Source: CAYVAR01 sp964449675 (GTDB taxonomy: Bacteria > Patescibacteriota > Microgenomatia > UBA10105 > UBA927). From it: a DNA stretch of 13,926 nucleotides. The notes under the pieces are model-generated. The model searched no databases, was not told where the DNA came from, and saw only the letters and a list, made by a program, of their open reading frames with translations. How positions within the stretch are numbered: the stretch's first letter is position 1; every line of letters starts with the position of its first letter. Position numbers and translations under genes: made by a program. The stretch lies in NCBI GenBank assembly GCA_964449675.1, contig CAYVAR010000030.1:1-13926 (forward strand), given 5' to 3'. Positions 5,477 through 13,135 of the stretch are shown piece by piece.

Positions 5477-6694
5477 TTATACTGTGCCTACGGTAAGTAG
5501 TCCTTTCATATCTGAAACCACCTTCGGAAGCCGAGCATTTAATGCATCTCGTAGGGCAATCCGCTTTTCTGGACTCATCGCCTCTATTCCTTCCCAATCT
5601 GATCCTCCTTCATTTCGCGGTCGTTGGGTAAGTCGCATAAGCTCATTAGGAGTGCGAACACCATAAACATGCGGATGAAAACTCATCGTCCACGCTTTTG
5701 GCGGACCGGCCTTATCAGTCGTAATAACTGTGACACCCGGTGGGTCTACTGCTACTTTTTCCCGAAATCGCCGCTTAAACCACTTTGTGGGGACACGACC
5801 AAAATTTTCAACAAAATCCGGATCACTCGCTAAATCTTTAAAGCCTCTATACCAACTTCCGGTTATCCGGACACTCGTTTCGGCAGCTATTGCTTGCCCA
5901 TTGACCTGGATCTCCTCAAATACCTGAGCCGTAGCTTCGGCAAGCCCCACTGCTTGAAGCGCGCGCGGCAGGTCATTCCATGGCCGATGAGGCGCGTTTG
6001 CCACACCAATATAGATATGAAGTCCTGACTTAAGATGCGGATGAAGTATTGCAACAGCATCTATATAATTACTAACGAATAATGGTTCACTTTGCCATGG
6101 AAATGGCAAGGCGGTATTATTCTGAAACTTCTTGTTAAATCCCTCTGACCCCGGGAGATCCACGTTCATTTCTTGCGAAAACAAATCTACTTTTTGTACA
6201 TGGGGAAGCCAAAACCTACGAAAATAACGCTGAAGTGTTTCTCCAAATTCTTGGACTTTTTTTGATGGCAATCGGGCATTCCGGTTATCATAATCTGCAT
6301 CTGGAAGTGGTGCAGTCTTTGCCCAACTTTTCCCTGTGGGATTACGACCAATAACGTCAATGACCAGGTGGTCATCTGGAGAATATTCCGTCCGATCGAT
6401 AAAACTCTGCCACATGTCATCAAGTGCCCGCCCTTCTGATATAACCTTACCGGAACCAATCGCAATAGCCCATGTCTCTAAAAAACCTTTCCATTCCGCA
6501 GGAGTTTTTGGGTGAAGAGGCACGTCTTTAGATTCAATACGAAGATGTATGCCTTCCTGGGCCGAAACTAGCGGATTTTCCGGATAAAAAATTCGTGTTT
6601 TATCGTTATGCCAAAGTTCATCACCTTCTGACAGTGACGACAGTTGTTCAGGAAGTATTGGCGATTTTATTAACATTTCGCCAACTTCATTCAT
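5477..6694 (-). CDS. Unrecognised 405-residue protein in the glycosyltransferase operon
   Basis: Its start ATG (6694-6692) overlaps the stop of the preceding GT4 by 4 bp (ATGA), so translation is probably coupled and the two products are likely to work together. No signal peptide or membrane helix is visible. Features that can be seen: IHLRIESKDVPLHPKTPAEW (49-68), a His-rich stretch LHPHLKSGLHIYIGVANAPH (around 223-242) and a late FHPHVYGVR segment (around 345). The paired His motifs and alternating strands remind one of the HIT/GalT-like nucleotide-sugar transferases, but the canonical HxHxH triad is not evident, so this is only a guess. The product is soluble and rich in Pro and Trp. Its 3' end joins directly onto the GT4 fossil. 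Confidence 0.8.
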   Translation of the reverse strand: MNEVGEMLIKSPILPEQLSSLSEGDELWHNDKTRIFYPENPLVSAQEGIHLRIESKDVPLHPKTPAEWKGFLETWAIAIGSGKVISEGRALDDMWQSFIDRTEYSPDDHLVIDVIGRNPTGKSWAKTAPLPDADYDNRNARLPSKKVQEFGETLQRYFRRFWLPHVQKVDLFSQEMNVDLPGSEGFNKKFQNNTALPFPWQSEPLFVSNYIDAVAILHPHLKSGLHIYIGVANAPHRPWNDLPRALQAVGLAEATAQVFEEIQVNGQAIAAETSVRITGSWYRGFKDLASDPDFVENFGRVPTKWFKRRFREKVAVDPPGVTVITTDKAGPPKAWTMSFHPHVYGVRTPNELMRLTQRPRNEGGSDWEGIEAMSPEKRIALRDALNARLPKVVSDMKGLLTVGTV

Positions 6695-7854
6695 AATGAT
6701 GAAGATAATAATCGCTGATAAACCCCTTCATACCCTTCCACCATTTTCTCTACGGTAAAGTTTTCCTCGACGTGCTTGCGGCAGGCAGCACGGTCGATCT
6801 CACCAATCCGCTTTATTGCCTCTACGAGTCCCGCGACCCCTTGTTTTTTTATTACCCAACTTCCCTTCCCCGGTCTATCGACATTATCTGGATCGATAAT
6901 AAAGCCCGTGACACCATCTCGCACTATTTCGGCAACACTACCGCGGTTATATGCAATTACCGGCGTCCCGCAGGCCATAGCTTCGGTCATGACCATGCCA
7001 AATGGTTCTTCCCAGGCAATAGGAAAAAGGAGCGCCTTGGCTTTCTGATACAACTGCACACGCTCCCTTTCCTGCATTAAAGATTTAACTTTTATGGTAA
7101 CACCATCAACGTGTGAAACAATTTTTTGTCGATAATAATCGGAATTTTGGACATCATCCGTAATCCAACTAGCAATAATTAGTGAGGTCTGAGCGATTTT
7201 GACCGCAGCGATGGCCTGATCAAATCCTTTTTGTGAAACCAGTCTACCGACGCATATAAACTCCTGCCCACCTGTAGGCGAAAAAGCAAACTCAGCTTCA
7301 TTTATGCCGTTATAGACATTACCAATAAAATGGTTACTCTGGCTCCCTTGCTGACTGCGACTGATGGAGATGTACCGGGGTCCGGGGAAACGGTCTAACA
7401 ACCAACTCTCTAGCATATTATCGGTAGGTAATGGATCGTGAAAGGTAAACAGTGATGGTATATTCGTAAGCTCAGCAAAAAAATGTGCCAGATAGCCAAA
7501 TGAATGAAATATGTGCAGCAATTCAACGTCTCCCTTCTGCGCTAGTTCATATGCTCGAGTTACTAAATCCATCTCATAATACATTTTTGTGCCATAAAGA
7601 GACACTTTACGCTTAATTCCTTCATTAATATCCTGAAATGAACGCATCTGCATATCTTTTTCTAATAAATCTTTATTGCCCAACACTAATTTGGCTTTCG
7701 TATCTTCCCCAGAAGCGCTAAACCACGTCACGTCATGACCGCGATCCAACAATCCTTTTACCAAATTTCGTACAAGTTCGCCGGGAGCAAAAATTCGATC
7801 TCTATAGCGCCGTTGATACATGTAGATTGATGGAGTGAGAATTCCGATCTTCAT
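6691..7854 (-). CDS. Glycosyltransferase, GT4 family (second in cluster)
   Basis: Starting at ATG 7854 the product has 387 residues and begins MKIGILTPSIYM, the usual first beta-strand of a GT-B fold. An earlier in-frame ATG at 8013 would add 53 residues lying inside the upstream gene and was rejected. Donor-domain motifs are complete: GRLVSQKG (203-210; R204, K209) and the E-x7-E motif as EEPFGMVMTEAMACGTPVI (282-300; E283, E291). HIFHSFG (114-120) and TFHDPLP (137-143) lie in the acceptor domain. Known: such retaining GT4 enzymes transfer a sugar from a nucleotide-sugar donor to a glycan or lipid acceptor; the sugar cannot be read from sequence. It lies 7 bp after the preceding GT4 and overlaps the next gene by 4 bp. 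Its C-terminal tail is mirrored by the fossil at 5366-5474. Confidence 0.93.
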   Translation of the reverse strand: MKIGILTPSIYMYQRRYRDRIFAPGELVRNLVKGLLDRGHDVTWFSASGEDTKAKLVLGNKDLLEKDMQMRSFQDINEGIKRKVSLYGTKMYYEMDLVTRAYELAQKGDVELLHIFHSFGYLAHFFAELTNIPSLFTFHDPLPTDNMLESWLLDRFPGPRYISISRSQQGSQSNHFIGNVYNGINEAEFAFSPTGGQEFICVGRLVSQKGFDQAIAAVKIAQTSLIIASWITDDVQNSDYYRQKIVSHVDGVTIKVKSLMQERERVQLYQKAKALLFPIAWEEPFGMVMTEAMACGTPVIAYNRGSVAEIVRDGVTGFIIDPDNVDRPGKGSWVIKKQGVAGLVEAIKRIGEIDRAACRKHVEENFTVEKMVEGYEGVYQRLLSSSL

Positions 7855-7861
7855 AGGTTTA

Positions 7862-9052
7862 CTATCGGTAGAGATAGACATCTTGATAGAGTTTGTCAAA
7901 TCGCGCTGCGATTTTCCTCCAGGTGAATCGCTCCTCGACCACCCGCCTTCCGCGTTCACCCATTTTACGGGCAAGGGCGTCATTGGCAAAAATTCTATTG
8001 ACCGCACTGGCAATTTCTTTGCTGTTTCTCGGCCGGACGAACAGTCCGTTGACTCCGTCTTTTACCGCCATGGTGACTCCGCCTTTCCGTGTGACAATAA
8101 CTGGCGTTCGTGATGCCATCGCCTCAATGATGGTCAGACCAAGGGGCTCATCCCATACTGCCGGCGACACAAAAACGTCTGCGAGATAGTAAAGATCCAA
8201 AAATTCCTCGTATTTATGGACAAACGGAAGCATCGTGATATTCGTAAGTTGCATACGTTTGATAAGCTCCTCAAGATGTACTCGCTGCGGTCCGTCACCG
8301 GCGATAATTACCCTGCCATTAATGGTTTTAGCAGCCTTTACAAGGTATTCGACACCTTTTTCCGTAATAATGCGTCCGGTAAAAAGCGCTATCTTTTTAT
8401 CCGTTATTGCGTAGCGCTTTCGAATCTCCTCCACGGGCCGTCTCCCAGGAAAAAGTGATAAACGTATGCCACCGGGTATGGTGCGCGTTTTACCGGACAA
8501 ATCCGGTCCAAAAGTTTTTAAAAGTTTCGCACGAGTATCGCCTGATACCACGGTGATTGCACTGGCAGCCCAAAGCGCATCGCGCGTGAGACGAAAGTAG
8601 CGACGGTCTTTTGCTATCGCATGGAGGCAGCTACCGTGAGATGTGAGGATAAACTTGGTGCCGTAGACGGATCGGGTAAATCGGGCAGCCCAGGCGTTGA
8701 TCATGATATGGTGCACATGGATAATATCAGGCTTAAATTCTGTCACCGCTTTTATCGTGCCTTTTATGAAAGCATTGTAGAGATTTGCAATTTCAAGTGG
8801 AGTGAGTTGACTGTATTTTTTTTCATTCTCAAGCCCCGGACGGCCCACAAACACGGGTATTTGAGGTAACTCAAGAGGAAACTGCGTGATGCTCTCATCA
8901 ATTGCACTCGTATCAGGTGCCGCGATGGCAAGTTCGTATTTATAAGCTTCCTTTAGTCGAAGAGCGAGATATTTTATATAGGCACCGGAACCGCCACCAT
9001 GGATGGGAAAGTCGTAGAGGAAAAGGACCCGAGGTTTTTCACCGTTTCTCAT
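7862..9052 (-). CDS. Glycosyltransferase, GT4 family (first in cluster)
   Basis: The 396-residue GT-B protein starts at ATG 9052, 9 bp after the GT26 gene. The N-terminal domain has the glycine-rich loop FPIHGGGSGAYIKYL (15-29), IHVHH (111-115) and LTSHGSCLHA (136-145). The C-terminal donor domain has FTGRIITEKGVEYL (224-237; R227, K232) and the E-x7-E motif DEPLGLTIIEAMASRTPVI (301-319; E302, E310), then GGVTMAVKDGVNGLFV. No membrane helix is present, so it acts at the cytoplasmic face. It is a different GT4 subgroup from the next gene, with low visible identity outside the motifs. The substrate is unknown. Confidence 0.93.
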   Translation of the reverse strand: MRNGEKPRVLFLYDFPIHGGGSGAYIKYLALRLKEAYKYELAIAAPDTSAIDESITQFPLELPQIPVFVGRPGLENEKKYSQLTPLEIANLYNAFIKGTIKAVTEFKPDIIHVHHIMINAWAARFTRSVYGTKFILTSHGSCLHAIAKDRRYFRLTRDALWAASAITVVSGDTRAKLLKTFGPDLSGKTRTIPGGIRLSLFPGRRPVEEIRKRYAITDKKIALFTGRIITEKGVEYLVKAAKTINGRVIIAGDGPQRVHLEELIKRMQLTNITMLPFVHKYEEFLDLYYLADVFVSPAVWDEPLGLTIIEAMASRTPVIVTRKGGVTMAVKDGVNGLFVRPRNSKEIASAVNRIFANDALARKMGERGRRVVEERFTWRKIAARFDKLYQDVYLYR

Positions 9053-9061
9053 TGACCATAA

Positions 9062-10066
9062 TTATACATGAAGACGTTCTCGCGCAACAAGAAGCATAAA
9101 GCGCACCAAAGCAATCTGCCTCCTCCATCGCCACGGTTCTTTAAAGAGTCTCCACAGCCATTCGACGCCGATAGTCCTTAATACGAATGGCGCGCGGGGT
9201 GTGCCGCCGGTGATAATGTCAAAGGACCCGCCAACGGACATAAAAACCAAAGAATTACTATATACATCTTTAAAGGTGGCACCTTTTGAGGGTTGCAATT
9301 GATCCTTTGCATTTTGAATTTCAGTTTTGAATTTTGAGTTTTGAATTTTGAGTTTTTCTATGAAGTATTCCTGCTTCGGCGCCCCTAGGCCGACAAAGAC
9401 CAATTGTGTTTTCGTTCTATTAATCCTCTCTGCAACTTGACGCATATACTCATCCGTGATGTCTTTCCCAGATTGTTCTATTGCTATATTGTTAAATTGT
9501 TCCAGAAATTGATTTTGTGAGTTTTGAGTTTCAGTTTTGAGTTTTGACTTTTGAGTTTTGAGTTTAATTTCCGGTCCTTCATCGGCCCATCCCCTAAGAC
9601 CCGAATACTTCGACTGCAAGCACTCTAAAGCCTTGACTGCTACTCCTTCCCGTCCGCCAATAAGTCCTATGGTGTAGCCCTCTTTGGCTGCTATTTTGAC
9701 CAGGTCTTCCATAAACTCAACACCGGGTATTCGTGAAGTGAGTTTCGAGTTTCGAGTTTCGAGTTTCGAAAATGAGAATATTCGAGATGCAAACGCGAGG
9801 CCGATGCCGTCGGGGAGCGCCACATCAGCCTGATTAACAATTTCTGCGAAATGAAGATCGCCTTGCGCATACACAATCTGTTCCGGATTGGGTGTAGCAA
9901 CTAATAAGGGTTTTACTCTTTCGTTTTGAGCTTTGATCCGCCAGCTGGCGGATGAGCTTTGAGCTTGAAGAAGGTACTTCTGAAGATACTCTAGGATCTC
10001 TCCTTTCGAATTCGTCGTTATAGAAATTCCAAGTATTTTTTGTGATTTTAAACCTGTAGTATTCAT
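9062..10066 (-). CDS. WecG/TagA/CpsF-type glycosyltransferase (GT26) with in-frame repeat insertions
   Basis: The 334-residue product shows the GT26 landmarks: ATPNPEQIV (57-65), LPDGIGLAFASR (84-95, catalytic-type Asp86), IGLIGGREGVA (133-143), VFVGLGAPKQE (223-233), SVGGSFDIITGGTPRAP (277-293) and GVEWLWRLFKEPWRWRR (300-316). Known: this family transfers ManNAc(A) or similar to an undecaprenyl-linked sugar early in teichoic acid, ECA or capsule assembly. The typical family length is about 240-260, and the excess comes from low-complexity inserts at about residues 36-50, 100-111, 166-186 and 238-256, made of K-L-K-T-Q-N-S words and encoded by short DNA repeats. All motifs outside the inserts remain intact and in frame, so the enzyme is probably functional. 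It heads the minus-strand cluster. Confidence 0.9.
   Translation of the reverse strand: MNTTGLKSQKILGISITTNSKGEILEYLQKYLLQAQSSSASWRIKAQNERVKPLLVATPNPEQIVYAQGDLHFAEIVNQADVALPDGIGLAFASRIFSFSKLETRNSKLTSRIPGVEFMEDLVKIAAKEGYTIGLIGGREGVAVKALECLQSKYSGLRGWADEGPEIKLKTQKSKLKTETQNSQNQFLEQFNNIAIEQSGKDITDEYMRQVAERINRTKTQLVFVGLGAPKQEYFIEKLKIQNSKFKTEIQNAKDQLQPSKGATFKDVYSNSLVFMSVGGSFDIITGGTPRAPFVLRTIGVEWLWRLFKEPWRWRRQIALVRFMLLVARERLHV
9310..9358. repeat. TTTTGAATT-type short repeats in the GT26 gene
   Basis: Irregular repeats of TTTTGAATTT and TTTTGAGTT are read on the minus strand as KLKIQNSKFKTEIQNA (residues about 238-253), between the APKQE helix and the VGGSFD strand. Confidence 0.75.
9515..9560. repeat. 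TTTTGAGTT-type short repeats in the GT26 gene
   Basis: Repeats of the same family as at 9310 are read as KLKTQKSKLKTETQNSQ (residues about 168-184). They lie in the variable region before the conserved VFVGLGAPKQE block. Confidence 0.75.
9740..9767. repeat. Four tandem 7-bp units in the GT26 gene
   Basis: GAGTTTC is repeated four times without interruption (9740-9767) and is read on the minus strand as SKLETRNSKL (residues 100-109). Seven is not a multiple of three, so the reading phase changes from unit to unit and the peptide is not strictly repetitive. Confidence 0.85.
9928..9962. repeat. Perfect 18-bp palindrome flanked by direct repeats in the GT26 gene
   Basis: ATCCGCCAGCTGGCGGAT (9936-9953) is a perfect palindrome. 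GAGCTTTGA occurs directly on both sides (9928-9936 and 9954-9962), as a target duplication would. It is coding, giving part of QAQSSSASWRIKAQ (residues 35-48). Confidence 0.75.
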
Positions 10067-10421
10067 AGAAGTATCTTTTCTATATCTTTTCTATATGATG
10101 CTCGCAGGCGATTGAACACATATATGTATATCTAATTTTTATTTTCAGTTTCCTTATCACTACTTTAAGATATTTTCTATAAGCTTTCAGCTCTTTTTGT
10201 TATTGAACAGACAACTCATTTCGTATTTTATCTAATAGAGCTCTTTATAGGTCTTTATATCTTATTACAAAGAAATGTCTTTTACGTTGCGGTCGCATCT
10301 ATAAAGACACTACTTTTACTCTTTCGTCGCGTTTATTGGTAGTATTTGTTTATTGGTAGTATTTGTAGCATTGGTAGTATTGGTAGTATTGGTAGTATTG
10401 GTTTATTGGTAGTATTGGTAA
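10067..10421. other. AT-rich spacer between mreB and the GT26 gene
   Basis: This 355-bp spacer has no convincing gene. Near the GT26 start are tandem TATAGAAAAGA words, which on the minus strand could supply a -10 element, but no well-spaced -35 is seen. TGTCTTT (10276-10282) and AAAGACA (10303-10309) form a weak hairpin, followed on the minus strand by TTTCTTT, that might end mreB transcription. The mreB-proximal 90 bp are a tandem repeat, listed separately. Confidence 0.6.
10331..10420. repeat. 9-bp minisatellite (TATTGGTAG unit)
   Basis: About nine imperfect copies of a 9-bp unit TATTGGTAG run from 10331 to 10420, with variants TTTGTAGCA and GGTTTATTGGTAG. The array starts immediately after the mreB stop codon. 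It shows no hairpin potential and no spacer structure, so it is not a CRISPR array. Confidence 0.85.
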
Positions 10422-11495
10422 TCATCTCCTGCTGATACTTCGTTTGTAAAGTTCTATATTTTCCATAGCTACTCCCGTGCCACGTACGACGCAAAACAGC
10501 GCATCTTCAGCGACATGGCACACGACCCCCGTCATCTGGGTCATAAGTTTATCAAAATTTTTCAAAAGGGATGTTCCTCCGCTCATCACAATCCCTTTGT
10601 CAATTATATCGGCAGCAAGCTCCGGAGGAGTTTCTTCAAGAACTGATTTCACAGCACTTATAATCTGTTGAAGAATGGGAAGAATTGCTTCCGTAATTTC
10701 TTCTTGCGATAGTTCAATCATCCGCGGAAGTCCCATGACTGTATCGCGACCGCGAACCTCCATTGTTCGGACGTCAGATATCGGATTTCGGATATCGGAT
10801 TCCTGTTTTTCTTCGTTTTGTCTGATATCTGACTTCTGACCTCTGACATCCGGCACTGCATCCCCGATCGTCATTTTGATCGTCTCACTCATCCGTTCAC
10901 CGATAATCAGGTTATACTTTTTCTTGACATAAAGGGCTATCGCTTCATCAATCTTATTGCCAGCAACACGGGCACTTTTATGCACGACGACTCCTCCAAG
11001 AGATATAACTGCAGCCTCGGTACTACCGCCGCCGATATCAACGATCATATGTCCTGAAGCCTGGGCTATCGGAATTTTGGCACCAATCGCTGCTGCCAAT
11101 GGCTCTTCAATAAGGTAGGCGACTTTTGCTCCAGCTGACAAAGTAGCGTCTAAAACCGCACGGCGCTCCACCTGGGTGACCCCGCTTGGGACACAAATCA
11201 TGACTTCCGGCTTAAATAAACGGTTCCTACCCACTACGCGGTCGATAAAGTAGGAAAGCATTGCTTCTGTGATGAGGTAATCAGCGATTACCCCATCTCG
11301 CATCGGGCGTGTGGCCATGATGTTAACGGGTGTGCGTCCGAGCATTTCCTTTGCTTCGTTTCCCACCGCAACGACCCGATTGTCCTCTACGGTCACAGCA
11401 ACCACCGTGGGCTCATTGAGAACCACCCCGACGCCCGCAAGCCACACGAGAGAGTTAGCCGTTCCAAGATCTATGCCGATGCGTTTAGAAAACAT
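10422..11495 (-). CDS. mreB: Rod-shape-determining actin homologue MreB
   Basis: Starting at ATG 11495 the product has 357 residues and begins MFSKRIGIDLGTANSLVW, the phosphate-1 loop of the actin/Hsp70 fold at the usual N-terminal position. A longer frame to 11636 adds 47 residues with no MreB counterpart and was rejected. Other landmarks: MRDGVIADY (65-73), VPSGVTQVERRAV (102-114), EEPLAAAIGA (130-139), VDIGGGSTEAAV (152-163), GNKIDEAI (179-186), MEVRGRDTVMGLPR (245-258), TPPELAADIIDKGIVMSGGTSLL (289-311). Known: MreB filaments guide sidewall peptidoglycan synthesis under the membrane. Residues about 216-243 are an unusual insert (see the repeat entry), placed where other MreBs have a few residues between IGSA and MEVRGRD. 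It is divergent from the PEGA protein gene. Confidence 0.95.
   Translation of the reverse strand: MFSKRIGIDLGTANSLVWLAGVGVVLNEPTVVAVTVEDNRVVAVGNEAKEMLGRTPVNIMATRPMRDGVIADYLITEAMLSYFIDRVVGRNRLFKPEVMICVPSGVTQVERRAVLDATLSAGAKVAYLIEEPLAAAIGAKIPIAQASGHMIVDIGGGSTEAAVISLGGVVVHKSARVAGNKIDEAIALYVKKKYNLIIGERMSETIKMTIGDAVPDVRGQKSDIRQNEEKQESDIRNPISDVRTMEVRGRDTVMGLPRMIELSQEEITEAILPILQQIISAVKSVLEETPPELAADIIDKGIVMSGGTSLLKNFDKLMTQMTGVVCHVAEDALFCVVRGTGVAMENIELYKRSISRR
10767..10850. repeat. In-frame CGGATATCGGAT-type repeat insert in mreB
   Basis: The stretch contains CAGATATCGGAT, TTCGGATATCGGAT and the inverted words TCAGATATC (10774-10782) and GATATCTGA (10824-10832). On the minus strand it is read as KSDIRQNEEKQESDIRN then PISDVRT, an Arg/Asp/Ser-rich hydrophilic loop of about 27 residues absent from typical MreB. 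It is a different repeat family from those in the GT26 gene. Confidence 0.75.
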
Positions 11496-11594
11496 AATTT
11501 CATCAACGAATATCGAATCAAGGCCGAATATACGTATAAACACTATATTGGAAGATTCGTATTTTCGTACCAATTCGCTATTCGATGATTTCCA

Positions 11595-11624
11595 TTGGTA
11601 TTCTAGCACACATCCGAGTATAAT
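11595..11624 (+). promoter_or_regulatory. Probable sigma-70-type promoter of the PEGA protein gene
   Basis: TTGGTA (11595-11600, four of six matches to TTGACA), an 18-bp spacer and a perfect TATAAT (11619-11624) lie upstream of the ATG at 11646. Transcription would begin near 11631, leaving a leader of about 15 bases with no Shine-Dalgarno. No comparably good minus-strand promoter for mreB is visible in 11496-11645. Confidence 0.5.
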
Positions 11625-11645
11625 AAATGAAATCAAAAACCACCT

Positions 11646-12938
11646 ATGAAGCTTCCGACAACCAGATCTATTTTGTATACTTTCTTTACACTTTGTTTTA
11701 TTTTAGGAGCTTCATTTGCAATAATTCTCTATGGCCGCGGATACCGGTTGGATCTGCGAAAAAATTCGGTCAAACCCACCGGTCTTATATCCGCAACATC
11801 AGATCCAATTGGGGCGCAAGTATTGGTGGATACAAGGCTAAGAAGCGCAACGAACAACGCCTTTACTATCGATCCGGGCTGGTACACGGTCCAAATCATC
11901 AAAGAAGGCTACATAGGCTGGCAAAAAAAACTGCGTATCCAGGGAGAAGTCGTTACGCGGGCTGATGCATTCCTTTTTCCGAAAAACCCAAGTCTGTCTC
12001 CGCTTACGACAAGCGGCATAGAACACCCTGTCTTATCCCCAGATGGTACAAAAATTGCCTATACTATACCCCTTGACGTCACCCGCGACGGCCAATCATC
12101 AAAAGCAGGGCTTTGGGTTCTCGAACTGGTTGACCGCCCTTTAGGCCGTAATCGCGATCCACAGCTTTTGGGACAAAGCAGCAATAGCTTTAACCTGTCC
12201 AACGCGTCCCTACTCTGGTCGCCAGATTCTACGCAAATTCTGGCTATGCTTCCTGGGAGCGCCCGACTGTTTAATACGTCAAAGGCCTTGACCTTTGATG
12301 ATGTATCGCAAAGTTTTGAGGCGCTCATCCAAACATGGACTGAGCAAAAGACGCTCAAAAATAGTCAAAAGCTTACAGCATTCAAGCAGAAATTTATCGA
12401 TGTAGCAACAAGTAGTGCTACCATATTAAGTTTCTCTCCTGATGAAACCAAACTTTTATACGAAGCAACTGCATCTGCTACACTTCCACTGATTATCGAT
12501 CCTGCGCTTATCGGCACCAACCCGACAGAGGAAGTGAGAGCTCTAAAAACGGGCAATCTCTATGTCTACGACAGCAAAGAGGATAAAAATTACCTTGTCC
12601 TCAGTGGCGATGAAGTGAAACAATTGTTGCTCACCCCGACACAAAAGCCCACAGCAAAACCAAAACTGCCGTTACCACAACTCAATAAAATAACCACACA
12701 ACAAATTTCGATTTCGCCGATAAGTTGGTTTCCTACCAATAGACATCTCATCCTTGCTGGAGATAAAAAGATAGATGTTATGGAATTTGACCGGACTAAT
12801 TGGATTACGGTCTATTCTGGGCCATTTGTCGATGGCTTTGTAGCTCCCTGGACCAATGGGAGTCGGCTTATCATCATGACCAATTTAAATCCGGACGCAA
12901 GCACCCTCCCCAACCTCTACACCGTAAATCTGAGATAA
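11646..12938 (+). CDS. Membrane-anchored PEGA-domain protein with beta-propeller-like C-terminus
   Basis: The 430-residue product has an N-terminal signal anchor (residues about 9-29, TFFTLCFILGASFAIILYG core). A PEGA domain follows at about 46-112 (ISATSDPIGAQVLVDTRLRS, then the turn DPGWYTVQIIKEGYIGW). The rest has repeated propeller-blade words: LSPDGTKIAYTI (about 130), LLWSPDSTQILAM (about 189), LSFSPDETKLLYEA (about 260) and ISWFPTNRHLILAG (about 358). Known: PEGA domains are surface-associated beta domains related to S-layer proteins. Inferred: the bulk lies outside the membrane and may bind envelope components. It is divergent from mreB, an arrangement that fits an envelope role. The overlapping ATG at 11627 is in another frame. 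Confidence 0.85.
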   Translation: MKLPTTRSILYTFFTLCFILGASFAIILYGRGYRLDLRKNSVKPTGLISATSDPIGAQVLVDTRLRSATNNAFTIDPGWYTVQIIKEGYIGWQKKLRIQGEVVTRADAFLFPKNPSLSPLTTSGIEHPVLSPDGTKIAYTIPLDVTRDGQSSKAGLWVLELVDRPLGRNRDPQLLGQSSNSFNLSNASLLWSPDSTQILAMLPGSARLFNTSKALTFDDVSQSFEALIQTWTEQKTLKNSQKLTAFKQKFIDVATSSATILSFSPDETKLLYEATASATLPLIIDPALIGTNPTEEVRALKTGNLYVYDSKEDKNYLVLSGDEVKQLLLTPTQKPTAKPKLPLPQLNKITTQQISISPISWFPTNRHLILAGDKKIDVMEFDRTNWITVYSGPFVDGFVAPWTNGSRLIIMTNLNPDASTLPNLYTVNLR

Positions 12939-12970
12939 AAAATTTAGTTAAGATCAGGACTTATGCACCC

Positions 12971-13063
12971 TGTCATCGCGAGTCCGCGCACCATCCGATG
13001 GTGCGCGGACGTGGCGATCTCTATCAGTAGAGATTGCTTTGTCGTAAAACTCCTCGCAATGAC
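12971..13063. repeat. REP/MITE-like cruciform after the PEGA protein gene
   Basis: Outer arms GTCATCGCGAG (12972-12982) and CTCGCAATGAC (13053-13063) enclose two hairpins. The first is a perfect 13-bp stem GTCCGCGCACCAT with loop CCG and ATGGTGCGCGGAC (12982-13010). The second is GCGATCTCTA with loop TCAG and TAGAGATTGC (13014-13037, one G-T pair). The GTCATTGCGAG...CTCGCAATGAC frame with an inner GAGATTGC word is a widespread dispersed bacterial repeat. It may also end transcription. No gene is seen in 12939-13135. Confidence 0.8.
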
Positions 13064-13121
13064 TCGCGAGAATAATGCTCACTGTGTAAGTCATGTTAAG
13101 ATATTTACTTGACATCTTCTG

Positions 13122-13127
13122 TATAAT
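13122..13127 (+). promoter_or_regulatory. -10 element very close to a start codon
   Basis: A perfect TATAAT ends 8 bases before the ATG at 13136. A transcript starting 6-8 bases downstream would be leaderless or nearly so, which fits the absence of a Shine-Dalgarno. The TTGACA at 13109-13114 is only 7 bases away and cannot be its -35 partner; no good -35 exists at 16-18 bases. Confidence 0.35.
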
Positions 13128-13135
13128 AAACTCAT

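Noticed and set aside
5409..5597. 62-residue minus-strand frame ending in DRAVCRKHVKEHFFRRKNG
   Set aside because: Its C-terminal part is the GT4 fossil and the rest is an out-of-frame reading of the 405-residue gene.
7855..8013. Upstream extension of the second GT4 gene
   Set aside because: The 53 extra residues overlap the preceding GT4 coding region, and MKIGILTP at 7854 is the normal start of the fold.
11496..11636. Upstream extension of mreB
   Set aside because: The extra 47 residues have no MreB counterpart and cover the divergent promoter region; MFSKRIGIDLGT is the expected N-terminus.
11627..11965. 112-residue plus-strand frame
   Set aside because: It overlaps the PEGA protein gene in another frame and lacks any domain; the 11646 frame has a signal anchor and PEGA motif.
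13109..13127. TTGACA plus TATAAT as a full promoter for the 128-residue gene
   Set aside because: The spacer is only 7 bp, far from the usual 16-18.
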